Shown one piece after another: positions 33,579-42,479 of a stretch of 64,000 nt of DNA. Numbering within the stretch: the stretch's first letter is position 1; every line of letters begins with the position of its first letter. This DNA is from Planktosalinus sp963977065 (GTDB lineage Bacteria > Bacteroidota > Bacteroidia > Flavobacteriales > Flavobacteriaceae). The stretch is taken from positions 23,208 through 87,207 of the forward strand of contig CAXBNF010000012.1 of NCBI GenBank assembly GCA_963977065.1, written 5' to 3'. Under the pieces are notes generated by a model. The model did no database searches. It was given only the letters and a program-made list of their open reading frames with translations, and was not told the origin of the DNA. The position numbers and the translations under genes were made by a program.

Positions 33579-33943
33579 TTTGCCTTGTGAATAATATAAG
33601 TAATGATTCCCCAGAGTTCATATTCACTCGTGAGCTTTTGAAGTTGTATTTCTTTAATGAGAAACTCACCTTCCTGCACAACAAGGGCGAGACTTTTGTT
33701 TGCCGGAGGGAGAGAGCGATCAACAATGAGCACATCTTCGTTATATATTTGGAAATATTCCAATTCATTTCCTGCTACCCTAACAAAAAAAGTAGCATCT
33801 TGATTGGTGACAAGCTCGTTGTGTAAGTCAATACTTGGCTCTGCATAGTGTGTTGCTGCACTTGGAAATCCGGTCTGTTTTGACACCTCAGCCGTGTGGC
33901 GCTTTTTTACTTTTTTGAGTTTTGCTGTATGCTTCATTTCCAT
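33575..33943 (-). CDS. umuD: UmuD-like protein lacking the catalytic serine
   Basis: The 122-residue protein aligns with UmuD from the cleavage region (TGFPSAATHYAEPSIDLHNEL) through ATFFVRVAGNELEYFQIYNEDVLIVDRS to GEFLIKEIQL. In active UmuD the segment reads GDSM with the nucleophilic serine; here it is GNEL, so serine is replaced by glutamate. The general-base lysine in FLIKEI is kept. Self-cleavage to UmuD' therefore seems impossible by the normal route. The gene overlaps umuC and clearly belongs with it. The start is the ATG at 33943 or the one two codons later. Confidence 0.85.
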   Translation of the reverse strand: MEMKHTAKLKKVKKRHTAEVSKQTGFPSAATHYAEPSIDLHNELVTNQDATFFVRVAGNELEYFQIYNEDVLIVDRSLPPANKSLALVVQEGEFLIKEIQLQKLTSEYELWGIITYIIHKAK

Positions 33944-33947
33944 AAAC

Positions 33948-33976
33948 CAAATTTACAAAACTTGGATATATTCCAA
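33948..33976 (-). promoter_or_regulatory. umuDC promoter with TTGGA-N5-TCCAA operator candidate
   Basis: The minus strand has a -7 box TAAATTTG (33948-33955) and, 18 bases upstream, a TTG at the -33 position. That TTG is the start of an inverted repeat TTGGA-N5-TCCAA (33962-33976) lying over the polymerase contact region. It is a plausible damage-response repressor site. Confidence 0.5.
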
Positions 33977-34042
33977 TTTTAAAAAGTGTTAATTTTTTCA
34001 CGAACTTTTGAATGTGTTTTAAAGAGGTTGGACACAATAAAA

Positions 34043-34074
34043 AAATCGTCTAAAAATTGCTTTTTAGACGATTT
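34043..34074. terminator. Terminator downstream of yajC
   Basis: Perfect 14-bp stem AAATCGTCTAAAAA / TTTTTAGACGATTT with a four-base TTGC loop, in the gap between yajC and the UmuD promoter region. It serves the leftward yajC transcript. Confidence 0.75.
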
Positions 34075-34096
34075 GATATGATGATTTATTGATGTT

Positions 34097-34390
34097 TTAC
34101 TTTGCGGAAGTCGGCTCAACGAGTTTGGCACTCATTTCCATAGATAACGCAGATTTTTCAAACTTCATTTTTCCGGCACCAGATTCAAGAATGACGGTGC
34201 CGTCTTCATTGATGTCTAATATTTTTGCGTGTAAGCCACTTTTAGTAATGACTTTATCACCTTTTTTCAATGCTTCTGCAAATCGTTTTTCCTTTTTTGT
34301 ACGCTGCATTTGGGGGCGTATCATAAAGAAATAAACCACAACAAACATCAATATAAAAAAAGGTAATTGACCTCCTAAGATTCCATCCAT
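34097..34390 (-). CDS. yajC: Sec translocase accessory subunit YajC
   Basis: A 97-residue protein with one transmembrane helix (about residues 8-25), followed by the YajC core: FFMIRPQMQRTKKEKRFAEALKKGDKVITKSGLHAKI. YajC associates with SecDF in the inner membrane. It lies 27 bases after the disrupted DUF1573 gene on the same strand. In Bacteroidota the order nusB, DUF1573, yajC is familiar and fits here. Confidence 0.93.
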   Translation of the reverse strand: MDGILGGQLPFFILMFVVVYFFMIRPQMQRTKKEKRFAEALKKGDKVITKSGLHAKILDINEDGTVILESGAGKMKFEKSALSMEMSAKLVEPTSAK

Positions 34391-34417
34391 AATCTGTTAT
34401 TTATTTTATTGTAAAAG

Positions 34418-34884
34418 TTATGAGGTTTTTGGCTCAACAAAAACTTTTACAGTTACTGTTTCACTACCCTTTTGAGTGTTTGCTGTAACATTAACAGGAA
34501 TCGTTCTTTGGTTTTGCCCGCTTCCGTTAAACTTTACAAGCATCTCACCTTTTCCTCCGGGAGGAATGGGATCTTTTGTAAATGTTGGAACTGTACATCC
34601 GCAGCTTGCTTTTGCATCAGAAAGAACTAGAGGTGCTTCACCGGTATTTGTAAATGTGAACAGGTGTTCTACATTTGTACCTTGTGCAATTCTACCAAAA
34701 TCGTGTTCTGTTTTGTCAAATGTCATAACAGGGTACTTACCGGGAACAGCTTGAGTGTTGGCTTCCTTTTGAGCACTTGCTTCTTGAGCAGCTGCTTCAA
34801 CGTTTTCTTCTCTGCAGCATTTTCTTTGCAGGATGTAAAAGTAAAAGCGGCTAGTAATGCCACCATAAAGATTGATTTTTTCAT
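34418..34884 (-). pseudogene. DUF1573 lipoprotein gene with a one-base frameshift
   Basis: From the ATG at 34884 the first frame encodes a lipoprotein leader (MKKSIFMVALLAAFTFTSC, cysteine 19 in the lipobox) and KENAAEKK, then runs into a stop at TGA. A second frame picks up with ENVEAAAQEASAQKEANTQAVPGKYPVM and continues into a full DUF1573 domain (HDFGRIAQGTNVEHLFTFTNTG, SCGCTVPTFTKDPIPPGG) ending at 34418. The switch lies near 34795-34808, in GAGAAGAAAAC. The total length, 467 bases, is one short of a multiple of three, so a one-base deletion explains it. No slippery heptamer fits a programmed shift. A sequencing error is possible. Confidence 0.85.
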
Positions 34885-34935
34885 AATACTATTTTTTAAT
34901 TTTTAAACGAGGCTAAATTAATAAAAAAAAATGGT

Positions 34936-35880
34936 TTACTTTAAACCTCTTCCGGTTTTGTTTATTTTGTTTTCTGAGCTGTATTCTTTGGACATTTTAT
35001 CAAGTAGACCATTGATAAACAAGCTACTTTTGGGGGTTGAGTATTCTTTTGCAATTTCTAAATACTCATTGATGGTCACTTTAACAGGTATGGATGAGAA
35101 GTGCAGGAACTCTGTTATTGCCATTTTTATCAAAATTAAATCCAGTTCTGCAATGCGTTCCCGGTCCCAGTTTGGTGTTTTTCCTTCGATTTCATTCATC
35201 AGCATATCATCCTCTACGATTGTTTTTTGCAATAGCTGGCTTGCAAATTGCTTATCATCTTCGTTTTTATAAAGATTTGGAACCCATTTTTCAGAGTGAG
35301 AGGCGGGCTTGAGGGCTTTTAAAACCTTAACAATAGCTGTATTGACAATAGGAAAATCATCTGTCCAAGTGATTTGAGTATCTTCAAGATATTCATAAAC
35401 TTGATCATTGGGCGCAATAATTTCACTGTAGAGATAAACTATAAATTCTTGATCTTGTTTAAATGTAGGGTTTTGAAGTGTTAAGTAGTTTTGATAAGTT
35501 GCATTTTGTCGCAATTCTCTAAAGAGTATTTGAGAGTACTCATGGTCTTTTTGCCAGTTGTTCAATTTATGCTTCTTGAGTAGTTCTTCAAAATGTCTAT
35601 TATTTTCTAAAAGAAGCAATACTTGATTGTCAATAAAATTTCGACTGGGTTTTTTATCTTCCTCTGTGGCGAGATGTTTGTTTTTTGAAATCTCCAGAAA
35701 GTTTTCAGCTTGATCGCGAACTGCCAACATGCAGGAGAGCATCAACAAATACAAGTCGAGCATTTTTTCCATGCTTTTAATCAAAAACGTGTCTTGCTCC
35801 TTGAGATTTGCTTGACTTTGATTGTTGTATGCATAAAGGGACTGTAGTACCTTTACCCGTATATGTCTTCTTGTAAGCAT
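34936..35880 (-). CDS. nusB: Transcription antitermination factor NusB
   Basis: The ATG at 35880 gives 314 residues. The start MLTRRHIRVKVLQSLYAY is typical of NusB, and the C-terminal part (about 190-310) is the NusB helical domain with DRERIAELDLILIKMAITEFLHF and KVTINEYLEIAKEYSTPKSSLFINGLLD. NusB binds boxA RNA with NusE during rRNA transcription. This long form with an extra middle helical region is usual in Bacteroidota, against about 140 residues in Escherichia coli. Upstream codons to 35919 run over a terminator hairpin and are not used. Confidence 0.92.
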   Translation of the reverse strand: MLTRRHIRVKVLQSLYAYNNQSQANLKEQDTFLIKSMEKMLDLYLLMLSCMLAVRDQAENFLEISKNKHLATEEDKKPSRNFIDNQVLLLLENNRHFEELLKKHKLNNWQKDHEYSQILFRELRQNATYQNYLTLQNPTFKQDQEFIVYLYSEIIAPNDQVYEYLEDTQITWTDDFPIVNTAIVKVLKALKPASHSEKWVPNLYKNEDDKQFASQLLQKTIVEDDMLMNEIEGKTPNWDRERIAELDLILIKMAITEFLHFSSIPVKVTINEYLEIAKEYSTPKSSLFINGLLDKMSKEYSSENKINKTGRGLK

Positions 35881-35902
35881 AATTATTCTAAGAACTTTAA
35901 AT

Positions 35903-35942
35903 AAAAACACTAAGCACAATCAAAGTTTTGTGCTTAGTTTTT
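35903..35942 (-). terminator. Terminator of leucine dehydrogenase gene
   Basis: Inverted repeat AAAACACTAAGCACAA / TTGTGCTTAGTTTTT between the dehydrogenase stop and nusB, with a T run on the minus strand. Confidence 0.7.
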
Positions 35943-35949
35943 CACTATA

Positions 35950-37053
35950 TTAAGAATTTATTTCCTTTTTTTTTGCGTCTATGCGCGTTTGAGCAACATT
36001 GAAAGCTGCCTGATGTGTTGTGATTTGATTTGTTTCTGCATATTGCAAAATTTCAAGAGTGGTATTGTAAATGTTCTCCGTCTTTCTCATTATTTCTTGT
36101 CTGCCATAATTTTCCAACTCAGCATACACATTAATAATTCCCCCTGCATTTATTAAAAAGTCTGGTGCATAAACAATTCCTCTTTCCTTTAGCATCAATC
36201 CGTGTTTTTGCTCATCAGCAAGCTGGTTGTTTGCGGCTCCGGCTATAATTTTTGCTTTTATTTGATTGATTGTTGTATCATTGATTGTTGCACCAAGAGC
36301 ACAGGGTGCATAAATATCCATTTCTTCCAGATATAAGTTTCTTCCTCCATAAATCACTGCGCCATATTTGTCACGCACTTCCTCCAGTCGCTCTTGACTA
36401 ATATCTGAAATAAAAACTTTTGCCCCTTCATTAGTGAGGTGTTCAACCAACGCTTCTCCAACATTCCCTATTCCTTCAACAAAAACAGTTTTATCCTCTA
36501 GAACATCACTTCCAAACTTGTATTTTGCTGCGGCTTTCATTCCCATAAACACACCATAAGCTGTAATAGGTGATGGATTCCCTGCCCCGCCTAAAGATTC
36601 AGAAATCCCGGTTACATAAGGAGTAACAGTACGCACTAAGTCCATATCACTTGTTGCCATTCCCACATCTTCTGCAGTAATGTATCTGCCGCCCAGAGAA
36701 TGTACAAATTCGCCAAACTTCTTCATCAACTCAGGTGTTTTTTGAGTTTTTGCGTCACCTATGATGACTGCTTTACCACCCCCTAAATTTAAACCGGTAA
36801 TGGCAGACTTAAAAGTCATGCCTCTTGATAGTCTTAAAACGTCATTTAGAGCTTCCCATTCACTGCTATATTTCCACATTCTGGTTCCACCAAGGGCAGG
36901 TCCTAAAACTGTATTGTGAATTCCAATTATTGCTTTTAAACCAGTATCTTTGTCGTTGCAAAAAACGATTTGCTCATGATTATCAAACGAAAGTTGCCCA
37001 AAAACAGGATCTACTTTATGAATTTCATTCGCTTTTATTACTTCTGTAATCAT
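35950..37053 (-). CDS. Leucine/branched-chain amino acid dehydrogenase
   Basis: A Glu/Leu/Phe/Val dehydrogenase that deaminates branched-chain amino acids with NAD+. Seen are the substrate-binding lysine motif GGGKAVIIGDAK near residue 92, the Rossmann motif EGIGNVGEALVEHL near 193, and LGGTRMWKY near 55. I place the start at the ATG 37053 (367 residues, MITEVIKANE). The longer frame begins at a TTG almost on the transcription start predicted by the -7 box at 37103-37110. It is a single gene with its own terminator. Confidence 0.92.
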   Translation of the reverse strand: MITEVIKANEIHKVDPVFGQLSFDNHEQIVFCNDKDTGLKAIIGIHNTVLGPALGGTRMWKYSSEWEALNDVLRLSRGMTFKSAITGLNLGGGKAVIIGDAKTQKTPELMKKFGEFVHSLGGRYITAEDVGMATSDMDLVRTVTPYVTGISESLGGAGNPSPITAYGVFMGMKAAAKYKFGSDVLEDKTVFVEGIGNVGEALVEHLTNEGAKVFISDISQERLEEVRDKYGAVIYGGRNLYLEEMDIYAPCALGATINDTTINQIKAKIIAGAANNQLADEQKHGLMLKERGIVYAPDFLINAGGIINVYAELENYGRQEIMRKTENIYNTTLEILQYAETNQITTHQAAFNVAQTRIDAKKKEINS

Positions 37054-37102
37054 AATATTTATAGCGTAAATTAATAATGTGCCTTTTTGCAATAAAGCGG
37101 TG

Positions 37103-37110
37103 CAAAAGTA
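37103..37110 (-). promoter_or_regulatory. -7 box for leucine dehydrogenase
   Basis: The minus strand reads TACTTTTG, 50 bases upstream of the chosen ATG. Confidence 0.6.
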
Positions 37111-37307
37111 GTCCTTTATTTAATGTATTTCTATAAAAAATGTGTTAAATCAAAAATTTTCAACAGGATTGAATGTTTGATTATATCAATGATGTTGATT
37201 CAAATCTATTTTGCAGCTTATGGAATCTTGAAATTAATATAAGATTAAATAAACAGGCAAAAAGCATCCAAAGTTAAAACAGTAAATTTCTTTACAAGAG
37301 ATTATAT

Positions 37308-39065
37308 ATGAAAGAATTAAAGCATCTCAACACTTATTTTGTCAAATACAAAGGTATGCTCCTTTTGGGACTCGTCATCACCATTTGCGCTCGCCTTTTT
37401 GCTTTGATTACTCCAAAACTTATAGGAGATTCTGTTACGCTGGTTGAAAATGCAATCAATAATGGGGTTGGAGATCGTGCTGCTGTTGAAAAACAACTGC
37501 TCATTAACATTGGACTTCTTGTGGGTGCTACCCTGTTTGCAGCACTTTTTACATTCTTGATGCGGCAAACTTTTATTGTGGTTTCAAGACGTATTGAATT
37601 TGATTTAAAAAATGAAATTTACAAACATTACCAAGTCTTATCTCTGGCGTTTTATAAGCAAAACAGAACGGGCGATTTAATGAATCGCATTAGTGAGGAT
37701 GTTTCTAAAGTAAGGATGTATGCCGGCCCGGCATTGATGTATAGCGTCCAAACCATTACATTATTTGTTGTGGTTATTAGTTATATGTACAGCCAGGCTC
37801 CTTCTTTAACTTTATATACCATCATTCCTTTTCCAATTCTTTCAATCGCTATTTATCGTCTGAGCGTGGCAATTAATCACAGGAGTACCATTGTACAGCA
37901 ATATCTTTCAAAACTCACCACCTTTACTCAAGAAACTTTTAGTGGTGTTTCGGTCATAAAAGCCTATGCTATTGAACCACAAATTAATTCAGAGTTTGTA
38001 ACCCTCGCCAATGAAAGCAAAGACAAAAACATAGACCTAGTCAAAGTTCAAGCATTGTTTTTCCCTTTAATGATTTTACTCATTGGTGCCAGTAATTTAC
38101 TGGTTATTTACATTGGAGGAAATCAATATCTGAGTGGCGAAATTGAAGAACTGGGAACAATTGTCGAGTTTATAATTTTTGTCAATATGCTTACCTGGCC
38201 GGTTGCAGTTGTGGGATGGGTTACTTCCATGGTTCAACAGGCAGCAGCTTCACAAAAGCGAATCAATGAGTTTTTAAATGAAAAACCGGAAGTCAAAAAC
38301 AACACACTAATTCATACTTCCATTCAAGGCAAAATAACTTTTAAAAATGTAACTTTTACCTATCCTGATACAAATATTACTGCATTAAAAGATATTTCCT
38401 TCAACATCAATTCCGGAGAGACATTAGTAATATTAGGACATACCGGATCTGGGAAATCTACTATACTTGAATTGATTGGAAGGCTCTATGATGTGTCTCA
38501 AGGCGAAATTTTAATTGACGACAAACCCATTGAAACTATTAACTTAAACGACCTTAGACGTGCTATTGGGTATGTTCCTCAGGATGCTTTTTTATTTAGT
38601 GATAGTATAAAAAACAACATTAGATTTGGTAAAGAAGAAGCTACAGATGAAGAGGTCATCGAAGCAGCTAAACTTGCTTCGGTTCATAAAAACATAATGG
38701 GTTTTACTAAAAAGTATGATACCGTTCTGGGAGAAAGAGGTATCACGTTGAGTGGCGGGCAAAAACAACGCGTATCGATTGCAAGAGCATTAATCAAAGA
38801 CCCCAATATTTATTTGTTTGACGATTGTCTTTCTGCAGTTGATACAGAGACTGAAGAAAAGATTTTAAACAACCTGCAAAAACTTTCAAAAAACAAAACG
38901 GCTATTGTGGTTAGCCATAGAATTGCAGCAGCAAAAAATGCAAATAAAATCATTGTGTTGAAAGACGGTCAAATTCTCCAACAAGGCACTCACAATCAAC
39001 TACTAGAAAAAGACGGCTACTATAAAGAACTTTATGCCAAACAACTTTTAGAAAAAGAAAACTAA
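37308..39065 (+). CDS. ABC transporter, fused permease and ATPase
   Basis: The 585-residue half-transporter has six transmembrane helices in residues about 15-300 and an ATPase domain in 330-585, with Walker A GHTGSGKST, signature LSGGQKQR and Walker B NIYLFDDCLSAVDTETE. It forms a dimeric exporter of the MsbA/LmrA type. The substrate (lipid, drug or peptide) is not shown by sequence or neighbours. The gene is followed 66 bases later by the PUR-alpha-like gene on the same strand. Confidence 0.93.
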   Translation: MKELKHLNTYFVKYKGMLLLGLVITICARLFALITPKLIGDSVTLVENAINNGVGDRAAVEKQLLINIGLLVGATLFAALFTFLMRQTFIVVSRRIEFDLKNEIYKHYQVLSLAFYKQNRTGDLMNRISEDVSKVRMYAGPALMYSVQTITLFVVVISYMYSQAPSLTLYTIIPFPILSIAIYRLSVAINHRSTIVQQYLSKLTTFTQETFSGVSVIKAYAIEPQINSEFVTLANESKDKNIDLVKVQALFFPLMILLIGASNLLVIYIGGNQYLSGEIEELGTIVEFIIFVNMLTWPVAVVGWVTSMVQQAAASQKRINEFLNEKPEVKNNTLIHTSIQGKITFKNVTFTYPDTNITALKDISFNINSGETLVILGHTGSGKSTILELIGRLYDVSQGEILIDDKPIETINLNDLRRAIGYVPQDAFLFSDSIKNNIRFGKEEATDEEVIEAAKLASVHKNIMGFTKKYDTVLGERGITLSGGQKQRVSIARALIKDPNIYLFDDCLSAVDTETEEKILNNLQKLSKNKTAIVVSHRIAAAKNANKIIVLKDGQILQQGTHNQLLEKDGYYKELYAKQLLEKEN

Positions 39066-39131
39066 AATTTGTTGCTCAATACTATTTTTTTTTAGATTTT
39101 TGACTTGAAATAATTTAAAACTAATTAGACT

Positions 39132-39518
39132 ATGAGTGAAAACGATATGATGGAGCAAGAAGAAATCTATTCAAAAGTATTGCGCGCCGGAAGAAGAACC
39201 TATTTTTTTGATGTAAGAGCAACCAGAGCCGGTGATTATTATTTAACCATCACCGAAAGCAAGAAATTCACCAATGACGATGGGTCTTTCCATTACAAAA
39301 AACATAAAATTTATCTCTACAAAGAAGACTTTGCAAGCTTTAAAGAAAATGTTGATGAAATGATCGATTATATCATTAATGAAAAGGGTGAAGAGGTAAT
39401 TAGTGAAAGGCATCAAAAAGACTTTAAAAAAGAAACAGACACTGACTCCTCTGAATCCGAAGATGAAAATAAAAAAAACTCAGAAAGTTTTACCAACATC
39501 AATTTTGAAGATATTTAA
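39132..39518 (+). CDS. PUR-alpha-like DUF3276 nucleic-acid-binding protein
   Basis: The 128-residue protein has a PUR-type domain of the DUF3276 family, with IYSKVLRAGRRTYFFDVRATRAGDYYLTITESKK followed by KIYLYKEDFASFKENVDEMIDYI. An acidic, serine-rich tail follows (TDSSESEDENKKNSES). Bacterial PUR-alpha proteins bind single-stranded purine-rich DNA or RNA. A terminator hairpin (AAACCGTTCT...AGGACGGTTT, 39543-39572) follows the gene. Confidence 0.88.
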   Translation: MSENDMMEQEEIYSKVLRAGRRTYFFDVRATRAGDYYLTITESKKFTNDDGSFHYKKHKIYLYKEDFASFKENVDEMIDYIINEKGEEVISERHQKDFKKETDTDSSESEDENKKNSESFTNINFEDI

Positions 39519-39542
39519 CATCAATTTATTAGTATTCAACTC

Positions 39543-39577
39543 AAAACCGTTCTACTTATTAGGACGGTTTTTTTTAT
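39543..39577 (+). terminator. Terminator of the PUR-alpha-like gene
   Basis: Stem AAACCGTTCT and AGGACGGTTT with a short loop, followed by a run of eight T. Confidence 0.75.
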
Positions 39578-39606
39578 CTTTATACCCTACACTCTAATTT
39601 TATATT

Positions 39607-42120
39607 ATGATTCGATTTTTACTTTTATTCGTTCTAGTTTCTTTATCACTATTTTCACAAGAAAAACCTTTAGACTTAAATTATTATCTCCCAGACGGTG
39701 TAACATACAACACTTCTATCCCAACACCCAAAAGCATCATTGGACACGAAGTTGGAGAATGGCATATTACCCATGATAAGCTTGTTCAATATATGACGGC
39801 ACTTGCTGATGCAAGTGACCGCATCATTATTGAGAACAGAGGAAACACTTTTGAAGGAAGACCTCTCATATTACTTACAATTACCTCCCCTGAAAATCAT
39901 AGCAAGCTGGAAACAATCCGTCAAAACCACATGCAATTATCGGGGCCCAATGCTGGTTCAATAGACATTTCAACAATGCCTGTTATAATCAATCAGGGAT
40001 ATTCCATTCACGGAAATGAGCCCAGCGGTACAAACGCTGCCCTTGCAGTTGCTTATTACCTTGCCGCAGCCCAAGGCCCAAAAATTGACAACATACTCAA
40101 AAATGCCGTAATCCTCTTTGACCCCTCCTTCAATCCTGATGGATTGCAACGATTTGCCTCCTGGGTAAATATGCACAAAAGCAAAAACATCAATCCTGAT
40201 CCAAACGACCGTGAGTACAGTGAATCCTGGCCGGGAGCACGCACAAACCACTACTGGTTTGATATGAACCGCGACTGGCTTCCCGCTCAAATGCCAGATA
40301 GCCGAGCACGCATCGAGACCTATCACAAATGGTATCCAAACATTCTCACAGACCACCACGAGATGGGAACAAACAGTACCTTTTTCTTTCAACCCGGAAT
40401 CCCTTCGAGAACACATCCATTAACTCCTCAAAAAAATCAGGAATTAACCGGTGACATTGCGCAATTTCATGCAGATGCACTTGACAAAATAGGAAGTCTG
40501 TATTATGCCAAAGAAGATTTTGATGACTTTTATTACGGAAAAGGCTCCACCTTTCCAGATATCAACGGAAGTATTGGGATTCTCTTTGAGCAAGCCTCAT
40601 CGAGAGGACACGCCCAGGAAAGTGATAATGGATTACTTACGTTCCCGTTTACCATTAAAAATCAATTTGTCACTTCGCTTTCTACCATTGATGCCGGAGT
40701 CGCTTTACGCGAAAACCTACTCAATTACCAGCGACAATTTTATCAGGATGCCCGCAAGGAAGCAGATGCCGGCGCCATTGTTTTTGGAGATGAAAAAGAT
40801 GCTGCCAAAGCCTATCACCTTGCAGAAATTTTGCAACAGCATAAAATCAAAGTACATCAAATAAAAAATGATTTTAGCCTCAACGGAAAAAACTATAAGA
40901 AAAGTCACAGTTACATAGTTCCAAAAAATCAACGACAAGCCCGACTTATTAATGCAATTTTTGAAAAACGTACTCAATTTCAAGATAGTTTGTTTTATGA
41001 TGTTTCTGCCTGGACTTATCCTTTGGCTTTTAACCTCGACTACAGTGAAAATGCCCCTCTTAACCAAGTGGGAGAAGAAATAAAAGAAGTGACTTTACGT
41101 GAAATACAAAACATAGCAACATCAGATTATGCATACTTGATGGAATGGCATGAATACTATTCCCCAAAAGCATTGCACTTAATTTTAGATAAAGGTATAC
41201 GAGCCAAAGTGGGCTTAAAAACCTTTTCATTAAATGGAAAAGACTATGACTATGGAACGATTCTTATTCCGGTACAAAATCAAAAACTCAACAAAACCGA
41301 GTTAGCAAATGCACTCAATGAAATTGCCAAAAAATCACATATTCATATCACACCCGTTAGCACAGGTTTGACTGAAAGCATCAATCTGGGAAGCAACAAT
41401 TTTAGAACAATAACAGCTCCAAAAGTGGCTCTTATGGTTGGTGATGGCATTACCCCTTCTGATGCGGGTGAAGTATGGCATTTATTTGACCAGCGTTATG
41501 ATATGCCCATTACAAAATTAGATACCCGAGGTTTTAGCAGAAGTGATATAAGCCGCTACACCCATATAATTTTACCAAACAGTTGGGGCTCTGCGTTTGA
41601 TAAAGGAGATACAGAAAAAGTGAAAGAATGGATTAGAGCCGGAGGTATTTTAATTGGATATAAAAATGCAGCACAATGGTTAAACAGCAATGATATTTTG
41701 AAATTGAAGTTTAAAAGCACACAGGATACTGCCATAGACGTATCTTTTGAAGAACGTAGAGATTATTTTGGCGCAAAACGTATTGGAGGTGCTATTTTTG
41801 AAACCAAAATTGACCGCTCACATCCGGTAAACTTTGGTTATAAAAACAATACATTGCCTTTGTTTAAAAACTCTTCTTTGATGCTTGAGCCGGATGAGCA
41901 AAGTTTTAACAACCCCATTCAGTTTACATCTGCACCCCTAATGAGTGGTTATATTCATGAAAAAACACTTAAAGAACTGGGCAATACCTCCGCTTTTAGA
42001 GCAGCCGGCTTTGGAAGAGGAAAGGTTATTTTATTTACAGAAAACACAAATTTTAGGGCCTTTTGGTTTGGAACCAACAAGTTGTTGATGAATGCAGTAT
42101 TTTTTGGAGATTTGATGTAG
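39607..42120 (+). CDS. Secreted M14-family zinc carboxypeptidase
   Basis: An 837-residue exported peptidase. A signal peptide (IRFLLLFVLVSLSLFS) precedes an M14 domain with zinc ligands in SIHGNEPSGTNAA (His and Glu near 137-140) and a further histidine in TDHHEMG near 254. The arginine/asparagine substrate pocket region is near NHYWFDMNRDWLPAQ, and a likely catalytic glutamate lies in GILFEQASSRG near 327. The C-terminal 350 residues form extra domains, including a glutamine amidotransferase-like fold (ILPNSWGSAFDKGD). It digests peptides in the periplasm or outside. Confidence 0.9.
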   Translation: MIRFLLLFVLVSLSLFSQEKPLDLNYYLPDGVTYNTSIPTPKSIIGHEVGEWHITHDKLVQYMTALADASDRIIIENRGNTFEGRPLILLTITSPENHSKLETIRQNHMQLSGPNAGSIDISTMPVIINQGYSIHGNEPSGTNAALAVAYYLAAAQGPKIDNILKNAVILFDPSFNPDGLQRFASWVNMHKSKNINPDPNDREYSESWPGARTNHYWFDMNRDWLPAQMPDSRARIETYHKWYPNILTDHHEMGTNSTFFFQPGIPSRTHPLTPQKNQELTGDIAQFHADALDKIGSLYYAKEDFDDFYYGKGSTFPDINGSIGILFEQASSRGHAQESDNGLLTFPFTIKNQFVTSLSTIDAGVALRENLLNYQRQFYQDARKEADAGAIVFGDEKDAAKAYHLAEILQQHKIKVHQIKNDFSLNGKNYKKSHSYIVPKNQRQARLINAIFEKRTQFQDSLFYDVSAWTYPLAFNLDYSENAPLNQVGEEIKEVTLREIQNIATSDYAYLMEWHEYYSPKALHLILDKGIRAKVGLKTFSLNGKDYDYGTILIPVQNQKLNKTELANALNEIAKKSHIHITPVSTGLTESINLGSNNFRTITAPKVALMVGDGITPSDAGEVWHLFDQRYDMPITKLDTRGFSRSDISRYTHIILPNSWGSAFDKGDTEKVKEWIRAGGILIGYKNAAQWLNSNDILKLKFKSTQDTAIDVSFEERRDYFGAKRIGGAIFETKIDRSHPVNFGYKNNTLPLFKNSSLMLEPDEQSFNNPIQFTSAPLMSGYIHEKTLKELGNTSAFRAAGFGRGKVILFTENTNFRAFWFGTNKLLMNAVFFGDLM

Positions 42121-42140
42121 TATTAATTGATGGATTTACC

Positions 42141-42479
42141 TTATGCAATACGCAACCCATTATCAACTTTCGCGTTCAGCTCCAATAGTATAACGTCGCC
42201 AGATTCATCAACTGCCCCAAGGACTAAACATTCACTCATAAAGTTTGCAATTTGCTTGGGTGGAAAATTAACTACTGCAACAATTTGTTTGTTGACTAAA
42301 GTTTCAGGTGTATAGCGATGGGTAAGTTGTGCCGATGTTTTTTTTAAACCTAAACCTTGTCCAAAATCAATGGTAAGTTTGTAAGCAGGTTTGTTAGCTT
42401 CTGGAAACAACTCAACACTTATAATGGTACCCACACGCATATCAACGGCAGTGAATTGGCTCCAGTTTATCATTGTCAT
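42141..42479 (-). CDS. CsaA-like tRNA-binding-domain protein
   Basis: A 112-residue protein made of one tRNA-binding OB-fold domain: FTAVDMRVGTIISVELFPEANKPAYKLTIDFG, then NKQIVAVVNFPPKQIANFMSE. CsaA has been linked to export-related chaperone activity and binds tRNA-like structures. Its ATG overlaps the stop of the gene upstream by four bases, so the two are coupled. Confidence 0.9.
   Translation of the reverse strand: MTMINWSQFTAVDMRVGTIISVELFPEANKPAYKLTIDFGQGLGLKKTSAQLTHRYTPETLVNKQIVAVVNFPPKQIANFMSECLVLGAVDESGDVILLELNAKVDNGLRIA

Noticed and set aside
34795..34808. Programmed ribosomal frameshift in the DUF1573 gene
   Set aside because: No X-XXY-YYZ slippery heptamer occurs in the right frame, and the family is not known to use recoding. 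A one-base deletion or sequencing error is simpler.
37164..37200. TTGATTATATCAA and a following GTTGATTC near the leucine dehydrogenase and ABC genes
   Set aside because: The half-site spacing is 3, not 4, and no -7 box is correctly placed.
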